DNA from: Armigeres subalbatus
Lineage: Eukaryota; Arthropoda; Insecta; Diptera; Culicidae
DNA length: 64,000 nucleotides
Reading direction: 5' to 3'
NCBI RefSeq assembly: GCF_024139115.2
Contig: NC_085141.1
Location: 400,651,659 to 400,715,658, forward strand
Position 1 is the stretch's first letter. Each line of letters starts with the position of its first letter. A program made the position numbers and the translations under genes. Positions 41,730-51,699 of this stretch are shown here, in pieces. Below the pieces are notes generated by a model. That model was not told the origin of the DNA. It searched no databases and saw nothing but the letters and a program-made list of their open reading frames with translations.

Positions 41730-43163
41730 AGGGGAGAAGTGGAAATAGGGGGTAAGTGTAAAGGTTCCCCCAAATACACGCGACGCTACAGTCGCGACAC
41801 GATTCTATCGCTTGGCGACAGCGATTCTGTCGCCGTTAATTTGGAAGTGTAAATAGAACATTGCCTGTAGCGACGAAACGATAGAATCGCGGCGACTAGT
41901 TGTCGCCGTCGCGGCGATGAAATCGCTTAGGTCTGGGAAACCTTAAAAATCGACTAGAAAAATTGAAATTGTACATTTTTTACAGTTTTAACCACCACAT
42001 AACAAGAATGCAAGAATGCAAGAATATACTTTGATGCTCACCCTAATACTATGTTAAAACTGTATAATACATACACTAACACGATTATCGCGTGAACTGT
42101 CATTGTAGGTTTCGTGAGAAGTTGATTTTTGCATTCATAAAATCAACTCTTATTTGCATACATTGTCCCTTTTCCCGGAGATTTTGATTCACAGGTGACC
42201 ATAGCAATACAATGAAACTAATCAGATTTAGTTTGTAGTTGTTTGTACCATGAAAGCAAATAATTTAAAGATTTTACACTTACCCCAGGTATCAAACACT
42301 GCGGGGGAAGTGGATAATGTTTTGATCACGCAAATTTTTCCTCCTGGGTTTATTTTGATAGCTGTGAATCTTAATATGTTCCTTATTTATTATCATCCAT
42401 TGTGATTTCTGTGATGATTGGACTAATATACAGCGATTCCACGGGAAAAGAATAGAGTTGAAAAAAAAGTAGTCAAATTTTGCTCAATATATATATACGC
42501 CTAATAAAACGCCTGATTAAACCACCTATCGGTATTGATGCCTTTCACATGTTTTACATATGAAAGAAATGTATAAGAAAGATAATAATAGCACTGATAG
42601 GTAAATATATTCCATAATTTACATTCATTTATATTCATAGCAAGTTTCGCAGTTGAATGCAATTTTTTTTGTGAACAAATTGGTTAAGGACAAGTGCCAA
42701 TTTTGTACGCGTTTTGCGCACACACATACATACAAACACACACAGACATCTACTCAATTAGTAAAACTAAGTTGATTAGTTTATAATCCAGTAAGTTTCA
42801 TTTTTCCTATAAAAAGTTTATCTTTGGGGCGAACATATAGACTTTACGCACACTTAGTGATCGAGAAAATTCCATTAAGCCAAGCCAATGAAATGATTCA
42901 ACAAAAGATACTCAGAGCAATTATCGTTTTGATTTTAATTATATGTAACTACACATCACAATTGAAGGTCAAGGTAACAACTCCTAATTTTTAATTTTAT
43001 TTCCATAAATTTCAAGCAACCGAAATGGTATGAATTACCGCACAGTTGGTGCAAAATTTACTGTTTTTGATAGCCCATTTTGATTGAATTCATTTAGATC
43101 ATTAAAAATGATTTTACACTACTTCAAACAAGCGCTATAGATTTTCTTTTTCCACTTCCCCTT
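41730..43163. mobile_element. 1.4-kb TIR element, AGGGGAAGTGGAAA ends
   Basis: Left AGGGGAGAAGTGGAAATAGG and mirrored right AAGGGGAAGTGGAAAAAG bound this insertion in the SINE. It carries no transposase. It contains the MITE at 41761-41944 and a degraded copy of the 26.3-kb repeat family (42510-42860, with cacacacagacatctactc and gaacatatagactttacgc). Confidence 0.6.
41761..41944. mobile_element. MITE rich in CGCGAC motifs, AAGGTTCCC ends
   Basis: Ends AAGGTTCCCCC and mirrored AAGGTTTCCCA, flanked by TAA-like bases. The interior has repeated acagtcgcgac / gattctatcgc / gcgacagcgatt pieces that can pair with each other. 184 bp. Confidence 0.55.
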
Positions 43164-44012
43164 ATTTAAGGTATCTTGTGTGGCAAGTACAATGAATACA
43201 CTATTCCCAGGGTGTCGAGAAAGTTTCCTATCCGAAAACATCCTAGACCGGACCGAGAATCGAAATCGCCATCTCAGGATTGGCAATCCTACTCTTTGCG
43301 TAATATGTGTACGGCCCCCTTAAAGGATACAACCACCTTTGTCAGGAGATGACCCTCACCCTATACGTCGAGTCCATAATATGCAAAGAAAAGCGTGATC
43401 AATTTTTTGTTTTTCGTTTTGAAAATGAAATGAAATACACCGAATTCTGTTTTTACACGATTTTTTTAATGTACTACCAAAATCTTTGCAACATGTTCCA
43501 AAAAATTCTAACTAATTCAAAGAAAAATCAGATGGTAAATATTGTGCCGTAAATATTTTAGATGAGTGCAATCCTGGAAAATGTAAATCAAGTAAAAAGA
43601 TAATCCTGTATACGATAATGTGAATTAATATATACCAAAAATTGATTCGTTGTAAATTATGAGGGGCTGTTCACAAATTACTTAGGGAGTGGGTTAGGTC
43701 TTAAGTAATAGTTTATACAAATAAACGAGGGGAAAGGGAAAGGGTGGGAGCTCAAATTTGCTTAATTTGGCGTTACGTAATATGTAAACGAACCTTGATT
43801 TTAATTTCAAATGCACTTGACTAGATCAATGAAATTTAATTGACAACGAGCTTCTTCTAATTCTACAGGTCACAAGCATTGCATGGCAAGAAAGAGAGTA
43901 AGTACCCTATCTTATTCCTTCTCGTAATCTTCCTATACAATATAATAATAAATATGATTGAAGCAAAACTGGATGAGTACATCAGTTGGGATCAGTAAAT
44001 TATAAATCAGTC

Positions 44013-44589
44013 ATGGCGAAAACATCACAGCAGAAAGCAACCACTTTTATTGTGGTTTGGCTTGTCTTACAAGCCCAGAATATCTTGTGTAGTACCGATA
44101 AGGAATATGAAATACCAAGCATCAGAGTGAGTTGTTTTAATTATGCTGTTTGCTTAACAAGCAAATCTCAACTAATCGACAAAACCCTTATCAAACTAGG
44201 CAAACTGGTTTAAGGCGAACGAGTTCTGTAGCTCGATCGGTAAGCAATTGGTGACGATCACTAGTCGTGATGAGAATGACGCAGTGGCACAGTTTGTCCA
44301 GAGTACGGACAAGTTCAGCGATGTGGCATCATTCTTCTGGCTCGGAGGAAGTGATCTGGCGGAAGAAGGTACCTTTAGCTGGATGCCGAACGGACGATTG
44401 GTGAGGTACGCCAACTGGTCTCCGGGAGAACCGAACAACGCCAACGACACGGAACACTGCATGCAGTTGGTTTACATACCCCGATTCGAGCAGAGATGGA
44501 CCTGGAATGATAACGATTGCAGGACCAAACACATGTATTTCATCTGTGAGAGTAAGCTGAGCGGTTGTATAGAACAGCTCAAGGGATAG
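44013..44589 (+). CDS. Secreted C-type lectin, two exons (block B)
   Basis: Exon 1 is 44013-44126 (MAKTSQQKATTFIVVWLVLQ signal region, 38 codons). The intron is 44127-44199 (GTGAGT...CTAG). Exon 2 is 44200-44589 with stop TAG, one codon longer than block A because TGA reads GGA here. About 167 aa. The domain is complete: [31 protein letters not shown] (EPN), RWTWNDNDC and YFICESKLSGC. Upstream sequence differs from block A beyond about 10 bp before the ATG (ataaatcagtc), so expression may differ. AATAAA lies about 75 bp after the stop. The intact pacifastin gene follows about 200 bp downstream on the same strand. Confidence 0.93.
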
Positions 44590-44787
44590 TAAACAGAAAT
44601 TCCAATGGGAGGTTAAATATGTAAACGAAAGTATCATCTACGCGTTTCGTTACATCAACTAGAAAAATAAATTTGTTTACAAGTTTCGTCGCTTTTATTG
44701 AAACAATGGCATCTATTTTGATTGGAAACGCACATTTGAAGATAGTAACTCTAAGAACGCACATACTTTTCAAGTGTTACCGTGAGT

Positions 44788-45116
44788 ATGAACTCCACTA
44801 AGTTAAAATCATTGACTGGACTACTCATCGTTTTAATTATTGGTAAAAATCATAATAATAGTTCCATTATTTGCCTAAACTTGGTGTTAAATCGATGTAA
44901 AGAGTAATTGAATTTCTAGCCACATTTTCAGGAGGAACCAACTCTCAATCAAATCCGGTTCTGGACGTGGTTTGTGAATCTAATTCTATCTACATGGAGA
45001 AGTGCAATATATGTGTGTGCTCTAAAAACGGTTTCAATGCGCAGTGCACAACTTTTCTTTGCAATCAAAATCAGGGCAGCTATCAAATTGGGCCGCCCAC
45101 CTGGAGCAATGATTAG
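44788..45116 (+). CDS. Secreted pacifastin-type protease inhibitor, intact
   Basis: A two-exon gene too short for ORF listing. Exon 1 is 44788-44842 (MNSTKLKSLTGLLIVLIIG, a signal peptide). The intron is 44843-44931 (GTAAAA...TTTTCAG), phase 1. Exon 2 is 44932-45116, stop TAG. 79 aa. The mature part has six cysteines spaced C-x9-C-N-x-C-x-C-x3-G-x4-C-T-x3-C, which is the pacifastin light-chain signature (CNICVCSKNG, then CTTFLC). Such domains inhibit serine proteases, which in arthropods control melanisation and clotting. A poly-A signal AATAAA is at about 45173. It is directly downstream of a lectin in the same orientation. The family call is strong from the spacing; the target protease is unknown. 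Confidence 0.85.
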
Positions 45117-45224
45117 GGATGATGAGTGACCTTAGCACGTATGTGATTGTGATTCAATATATTTACAAGTTAATAAATTTTTTAAACATATGAAAGATGT
45201 AAATATTAGTAAGTAATAAATCAG

Positions 45225-45400
45225 ACCTTTTTTTTATTTAGTGGTTCTTCACAAATTACATAACAATTTAGGGGTAGGGAGGGGTCCTTTCAAACGTTCC
45301 GCTTCATACAAATAAATTGAATCATGCATACAAAAAGTGTTACGAGGGCGACGCATTAAAATAGTAGTGTTATGTAATTTGTGGACGTACGGCCTTGAAT
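45225..45400. mobile_element. MITE-like fragment (cacaaattacataac ends)
   Basis: tggttcttcacaaattacat at the left and atgtaatttgtggacgtac at the right are inverted, resembling the aattacgtaagc Harbinger-like MITEs. Diverged. Confidence 0.45.
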
Positions 45401-45867
45401 CTCTATATGGTTTCCTTCTACCACCATGCCGGCATTTTATCTTTGAGAACTCGCCAAAAAAATCAAACCTGAAGGTACCACTCTTGTCGTCGAACGAGGA
45501 ATTGAATTTTGCATAAGGACAAACTCGCATCTACTCGCATTAGAAGACATTGGAGACGTACCAATCCACTCGAAAATCGGATTTACTTTCAACTGATCCA
45601 CCCAGATAGGTTTTGGAAAATTCGTTTTAAAACTAACGGACGCTTCGTTTTTAGCTGCATGTTTGCTCGATAACGTGCTGCTTACTGTATGAACCAGAGA
45701 AGTGAAAAATACAAAGCATTCGTGGTAACACGTGGTATCTTTAAAATCCGGGGAAGTGCCAAGGAGGCACTGAGAATGCTTCCTTCGTTTATCAGCAGTG
45801 TTTCAGATGCGAATGTGTTGCGAATTTTAGATGCAAATTCTGACACTCGAAAAGTTCTGCTCTTTTA
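45401..45867. other. Unassigned sequence before the second Ty3 element
   Basis: No supported gene or repeat. It ends in GTAAG, the target duplication of the LTR element. Confidence 0.35.
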
Positions 45868-45872
45868 GTAAG

Positions 45873-45977
45873 TGTAGAGACGTCTACTCGGGTCTGAGGT
45901 AAAGTATTGAATGAATCATTTATTGGCCTGCTCTTAATTAGTTACCTACATAAGTCAAGTGTTGCTTAGATCCTACA
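45873..45977 (-). repeat. 3' LTR of the second Ty3 element (105 bp)
   Basis: TGTAGAGACG ... GATCCTACA on the + strand. In element orientation it contains CCAATAAATG, a likely poly-A signal. It differs from the other LTR only at CCTACA versus CCAACA. Preceded by the polypurine tract in element orientation. Confidence 0.9.
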
Positions 45978-46037
45978 TTCCCTCCTTACGTTTTATGGAA
46001 AATGAATTTTATTATGCTAAAGTTTGTATTCTGATAA

Positions 46038-46484
46038 TTATACGGGTAAATGTTTCGGTCTCTTGCTGGTAGCTCTAAGAGGTCCTCCGGAGCGCTTGCC
46101 ATCCTTGATTGGTACGGTTTGTACAGCCGTCATTGATGGTTGGTTTCTTGAAGCCTGCTGCATTGTTTGATTGCAATTGTTATAAGATGAGTCTGTCAGA
46201 TTTGTAGAATAGATTTCTTCCGTACCCCCGGGGATTGTAAAATAGTTTTCTGAAAATATTCCTGAAACGAAACTTATGTCTATAGAATAAATGTATTGCT
46301 TACCCGAATCGCTCCCAATAGCTAGCATAGGGTTTGCATTTAGAATCCGCTTGGTATGATTGACGTGGCGATTACAAATCACTCCGCTTTTAATATTTTT
46401 TAGTTGAAGACGTGTACCTTTACGTTGTATCACGAGGTATTGATCTGGGTTGAACGTTGTTGTTAATTTATTCTTTTTGACGTA
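46038..46484 (-). pseudogene. C-terminal end of Ty3 pol (second element)
   Basis: KNKLTTTFNPDQYLVIQRKG then ICNRHVNHTKRI is the post-integrase module common in Mag-type Ty3 pol. It ends at 46038 with a basic, Gln-rich tail. It joins in frame to the integrase part ending at 49492 if the 3,007-bp block between them is removed (GDY continuing to VKKNKL). It lies directly upstream of the polypurine tract and 3' LTR. Confidence 0.8.
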
Positions 46485-46657
46485 GAACTACGTCTGTCTT
46501 TTCTATATTGGGGTACACTTTAAAATTGCAAAAAATCGTAAAACGTCACGAAAATATGATAGACTTTGATCGTTAATATCTCAGCCATTTCTCGATGGAT
46601 TTTCAATTTTCTTGAACCATTCAATCAAGGAAGAGTCAACGCTTCATTCCCGATATA

Positions 46658-46835
46658 CACTGAAGTCGTTTTTTACGCGGTTGTTTTTACACGAATCGCT
46701 TTTTATGCGATTTTTTTTCAACTCGAATTTCGGGATTTCTGCGGTTCATTCAAACATACTTTGGAATTTACGCGGGGTTTAACTTTGTTTTAATTTACGT
46801 GGCCCATATCATCCGCATAAAAAATGACTCCAGTG
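46658..46835. mobile_element. TA-flanked MITE, CACTGRAGTC..TTTTTTA ends
   Basis: CACTGAAGTCGTTTTTTACG at the left and mirrored CACTGGAGTCATTTTTTATG at the right, TA on both sides, 178 bp. The interior repeats tttacgcgg-like pieces. Tc1/mariner-type target. Confidence 0.75.
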
Positions 46836-46937
46836 TATTACAATATATACGTATGATAATATTTAGTATTGAAACTTGCTAACAGTTTAGGAATTGGTTT
46901 CGGTGAATCAGTCAATCTCATAAGTGCATTGCAAGCT

Positions 46938-47182
46938 TCTTCTTCCATAGCACTACATTCCAACTGGAACTTGGCCTGCTTTTCAACTTAGTAATCTATT
47001 AGTATTTCTTTAGTTATTGATTAAAAGCTTTCCTTGCCCGCCATTGCATTAGTATGTATCTTGTGTGGTAAATACAATGGATACACTATGCCCAGGGTGT
47101 GAGAATGTTTCCCACCCGAAACATCCTAGATCGGATCGAGAATCGATCTCGCCATCTCCGGATTCTGCATCTAGCCGGAATA
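46938..47182 (-). mobile_element. tRNA-derived SINE (minus)
   Basis: Same family as 7049-7326: cttcttcttccatagcacta, gcccgccattgcattagta, atcctagatcggatcgagaa. The head is truncated after ccatctccggatt. Confidence 0.7.
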
Positions 47183-47189
47183 GACGTCA

Positions 47190-48960
47190 AAATTATGCGG
47201 TAAATGCGTTCTGGTAATCTTTCTTCGGCTCTTGGTGTCTGCTGGAGTAAATGCAAAGTCCGACTCCTCACGTGAAGGAATGATAATTATTATCAATAAA
47301 CTCTCAAACTGTCAAGCAGCGGCCAAGGCAGCGCAGCGGTACACTATCAGCCAGATTTTTGGAATTATCATTTGATAACTTCGCAGGTGTGAAAAGTGGG
47401 CGAGTTGTTATCGGCGATAATTTTTCAAATCTTGCAACGCAAAATTATTATTTTAATGTAAACCAAACTAATCTAATGCCAATTTAATGTAAACAATGAA
47501 GCTCAATCGAATGTTTGGCATTGTGTTTTGGTGTTATGTAGGAAAAAAAGTTCAAAAGTAGCATTCACCAATAATGCTTCGAATCAAGATACAATTATCG
47601 AACGATTCTTACTCTCTAGCGAGTTTTTATTAATTGATAATTTGGATATGTGATATGAGAGTGTTATTCATCCTCGTTTATTTGAAAAAAAAAATTTATG
47701 ATCCTTTTTAAATGCTATAGTCTAAAATCTCACTCACATTTCAGGAGAGCAGGATAAACAGCGAAAACAGATTCACCCTGGGCTTGAAACACGCTTGCTT
47801 TGGTCTCATCGAACAGAAAAGTCGAAAACCTGTACATTACATACAGCTACGTAGTTCAACGTCACCTTTGCGTACAACCCGATTGGGCTGCACCTTTGAG
47901 TTTTTATAAAAATTTTCACAATCACATACCCAACAAACATTCACTAGTTGAACTAACATCAGTGTGATGATTTAATTCAGCGCTGTGTTGAATTATGTCT
48001 GTACTATTTCTTATCACAACTTCTGTTCAAGCATTGTTCACACAATTTTGGCGAAGTTATACAACTACATCATCTCATTTTGAAAAACAACTGTATTAAC
48101 TGATTCGTTAAACCTTTAATAAGCATTTTACTAAGCCTCAATTCAGCTACATGTGAATTCTTCGAAAATAATAACGCATAGAAGGTATCATCAGTAAGAT
48201 CTCCAATGAACGTATTTTGAAGCAATTGCTATTTTTCATATATGTAATCATTTTAAAATTTTCCTAAATCGGGTCTCGAACTGCTATCATTTGATTATCC
48301 GCCGGTAACGTTGTCATCCGCGCCATCCTTGATTTGTTAGATATGGCTCACTCAGTGCATTACATAAATAATCTTATTGCTGAATATGAATCATAATTGG
48401 ACTCTTATTCAATAAGTCGATCTGTCAAACTACAGCTTGTTAATAACTGTACAAGATTTTTATTTCAACCATTGTTCAACCAGTCATAACCATCGCACAC
48501 TAGGAAAAATACGTAAAAATAATGTCGATAAACGATAAAATAAAATCCGTCCCCAATGCTATTTATGAATTTATGAAAATAAAATCAATGTATATTCGGC
48601 CTTCCTCAGAATCTCTTGATAATCGGTTGCGATATGATTGTCAAATGCTAAGATAATTTCAATTATTTCGCCGCAATAAAGATCAACATCCATGCGATAA
48701 TATTGTGATTCCACACATCAAAGATTCAATAATTTGTCGATGTTATTCAACGGCGTTATGTCCGGCTTTTAGTAAATTTAGTTCCGCATGAATGCATGAT
48801 TTTTTTTTATTGCTCCAGCAGTTTTGTTCGTTATATAATATAATATAATCTCCGACAGTTTAATAAATCACGAAAATAAAAAGCATGTCTTGAAAATAAA
48901 TCATTATTTTTCTATAAATCAAATTTTCCAGATCTAGAACCCAGATTTTCCCTCAAACTG
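47190..48960. other. Unassigned AT-rich interior of the 3-kb insertion
   Basis: No coding frame beyond chance and no TIR pair recognised. Confidence 0.3.
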
Positions 48961-48965
48961 AAAAA

Positions 48966-49187
48966 GCATGTTTTTTCCCACTGTGCGATAGATCAGATAA
49001 ATTTGAAATCCAATGGTTAAGAAGGACAAAGGTTAAGAAGGATGTCTAATGCCTGCTTATTAACTTACTATTCAAAGCATGTTTTTTCCCAATGTGCGAT
49101 AGATCAGATAAATTTAAAATCCAATGGTTAAGAAGGACAAAGGTTAAGAAGGATGTCTAATGCCTGCTTATTAACTTACTATTCAAA
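48966..49187 (+). repeat. Recent 111-bp tandem duplication
   Basis: Two adjacent copies starting gcatgttttttcccactgtg (48966) and gcatgttttttcccaatgtg (49077), each ending tattaacttactattcaaa. They differ at only a few bases. Confidence 0.85.
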
Positions 49188-49491
49188 CTCAATTCGACCA
49201 CCCTTTCAGAGCATCACATCATAGTCGAACAGAGAACTTTAAAAATCATTAGTTCAGTACATTGTTAAACTTCCCCAATGTGCTGAAATGTGATAAAACG
49301 GAAACGTAAGTTCGACTTCAAATAAAGGTAGTAAACAAATAAATAGGTCATGTCGAATATTAGTTAGATTAAATGCTGAAATGAAATCTGTCTAGCAAAT
49401 TATTCAGCATCCATTTTATTCAGCTACAAAGATCACAAATAAACAATAATTCAACCTAGATGCTTATTTGTAGCTTGTCGTTGTTTGTTGG

Positions 49492-51591
49492 GTAATCTCC
49501 TACATCGATATTATTCGGTTTCGCATTACGTTTCAAGTTTGAATACACTCTACCCTTTTCTTTGAATTTCTCATCATTATGTCTTGCTTCAGAGATGTCG
49601 ACTGGCTTAGAGTTTCCTGGTAATTTGTCTCGAATGTTCCATCCAAAAAGCAATTCTGACGGCGAATGTCTTGTGATACTACGAGGAGTTGCTCGATAAG
49701 AGTGGAGGAAATCTTGTAAATCGTTGCGCCAGTTTCGTCCCATGGTACAACTTATCTTGAGTGTTTTCAGCAGCGTTCGATTTTGTCTTTCGACTAATCC
49801 ATTTTGAAAAGCGGCATACGGTACAGTGTGTTTAATATTGATTGCGTTTGTTGTACAATAATAAGAAAATTCAGCTGAGGAAAACGGTTGACCATTGTCA
49901 CAAACAATTTCAGATGGATATCAAAATCTTGCGAAAATTTCTCTCATCTTGGTAACTGTTACTTTTGCTGTCATACATGTTTGAACAGTAACTTCGACAT
50001 AACGTGAAAAGTAATCTGTGATAACGAGCAAATGATAACCGTATGGAATTTCCATAAAATCTGCTGCTATCTTTTCCCACGGTTTCTCAGGCATCTCAGT
50101 CCTTGTTATCGGATGTGTATCCGGTACTGATACAAGTGCACATCCTCTTCAGGATTAAATATACGAAATTTCCCCCCATAGAGTCCATTCTTGTCCACCA
50201 AACCTTTGATCGTAAACGACATTTTATTGCCGAAATTCCAAGATGAGGTTCGTGAGCCAGTTACAAAATTCGGTTCTGGAGAATTCGAGGGATTACTATG
50301 CGCTGGTCTTTCATCAAAACATTTCCACCAGTAGTCAAACAATTTTTTAGTATAGAATATTGTGATAAGGTTTTAGGCCACCGTCAAGTGGGGTATGGCA
50401 GCCATTTCATGAGATCCTTTAGTTCTTCATCTGAACCGGTGGCAGTCTTTATTTCATCGCGAGTTATTGCTATTGGACATACATCATTAGCGAACATTCA
50501 TGTGATCCGTTCCGATTCTTCGTCGAAGCTCGGGCCATAAACGTGATAGAGGATCAGCAATATTGTTTTTACCAGGGCGGTATAAAACTTCGAAATCAGG
50601 ACATTAAGCGTAACCTCCATCGGTCAATTCTTGAGCATGGTTTAAGTCGGTCTCAAAAAATCACCGTTAGCGACTTGTGATCAGTGAATAAATGAAAGAA
50701 ATTCCTGTAAAGATAATAGTGAAACTTTTCACATGCCCAAACTAGCGCTAATGCTTCAAGTTCAGTTTGAGCATATTTTTGTTCTGTTGGTGTTAAAGTT
50801 TTGATGCGTAACATATAGGGTTCAGGCAGGTATTTTCGTCTTTTCGTCATAGTCTCGAAAACCAATAAAAGATAAACTTTTTTGACAAACTCATCCGTAT
50901 CATATCGTAAACTCAGGAGATACGTTCTGCTATAGTGGAGTGCTAGCTAAATCACGTTCCTTTCGATGGTTTTAGCCCCTATGACGATGGACGAAAATAC
51001 CTGCCGTGTCCCTAATACGATTTTCGTTGTCTTTTCCCTTTGAACTAATACGGCTCCGAGTCCCACGGGGCTCCTGTCGGCAATAACAAAGGTTTCATCG
51101 TTAACGTCATAATAGGCGAGGGTGTTCTTGTTCATGAGTAATGTTTTAATTTGATTAAAAGCTTGTTGATGAATATAGGTTTCCAATTGAAGACAACTCC
51201 TTTCCGTGTGAGTTGGTTCAAAGGATAGGTAATGGTTGCCAAATTTGGAACGCGTCGGGTGTCGGTGAACGAAGTTTACCAAACCAAGGAAGCTTCGAAC
51301 CATCTCCGCAGTTTTGGGAGGCTGCATTTTTCTATTGCTTCTATTTTATCACGTGAAATGGAGATTCCTTGTGCGGAGATGTGGTATCCCAAGAAATCAA
51401 TTTGTGATACACAAGAGACAATTTTGTCGGTGTTCAAAAGAATATAGTGCTGTTTTAACCGGTTGTATACAATCAGCGTCCGTTCATGTAGCTCAGATTC
51501 GTTTTCGGCGGGTATTAATATGTCGTCAAATCCAGTTTGTTTTATCTTGATCCAGTCCGTTTCACTCAAGACATCCTCATCTGCTCCATTG
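49492..51591 (-). pseudogene. Ty3 RT (3' part), RNase H and integrase (second element)
   Basis: The minus strand starts just before the RT catalytic box (EDVLSETDWIKI then FDDILIPAENESELHERT), continues LLNTDKIV, SQIDFLGYHISAQGISISRD, KTAEMVRSFLGLVN, RNase H (SPVGLGAVLVQR; KYAQTELEALALVWACEKFH; LFTDHKSLTVIF; GKNNIADPLSRL) and an integrase core. The integrase retains Asp (ITDYFSRYVEV), Asp (CDNGQPFSSAEF) and Glu (GLVERQNRTLLK), then RNDLQDFLHSYRATPRS and LLFGWNIRDKLPG. Frameshifts, an in-frame stop before YPSEIV and rearranged sequence at 50.1-50.5 kb (integrase N-terminus) inactivate it. The first half of the RT and most of the protease are missing. Confidence 0.88.
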
Positions 51592-51699
51592 CACAGTGAT
51601 TTCGCAATGGCAAAAACCCAAACAAAATTTTTTTCTAGTATCACAATTATTTCATATTTCCCGACTTCTATAATACTTCGAGAATCATCAGAAAAAATT

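Larger units (their letters stand above)
41575..43298 (-). mobile_element. tRNA-derived SINE split by a 1.4-kb element
   Basis: Minus-strand SINE of the 7049-7326 family. The tail and body are at 41575-41728. The head, with accgagaatcgaaatcgcca, is at 43165-43298. The target CGTAATATGTGT is present at 41563-41574 and 43299-43310. The middle is occupied by a TIR element. Confidence 0.8.
41468..43319. mobile_element. Harbinger-like MITE (copy 4) split by a SINE
   Basis: The left part (gtacacttactaaacaagc ... cccccataagtacttacgta) and right part (atgtgtacggccccc) form one degraded MITE of the 6773/7481 family. A SINE inserted near its right end with a 12-bp duplication. Confidence 0.6.
43365..45205 (+). 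repeat. Segmental duplication block B (lectin/inhibitor)
   Basis: The compact copy of the block at 30255-34498. It holds empty sites for the Feilai SINE, the TA-flanked element and the second SINE. Homology ends near 45205 (atgaaagatgtaaatatt), just where the R1 copy starts in block A. Confidence 0.85.
46485..49491. mobile_element. 3,007-bp insertion in Ty3 pol, GTA at both edges
   Basis: GTA occurs at 46482-46484 and 49492-49494, and removing one copy restores the pol frame. The left end begins GAACTACGTCTGTC. No matching inverted end is visible, so the superfamily is unknown. It includes a MITE, a SINE and a recent tandem duplication. Confidence 0.6.
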
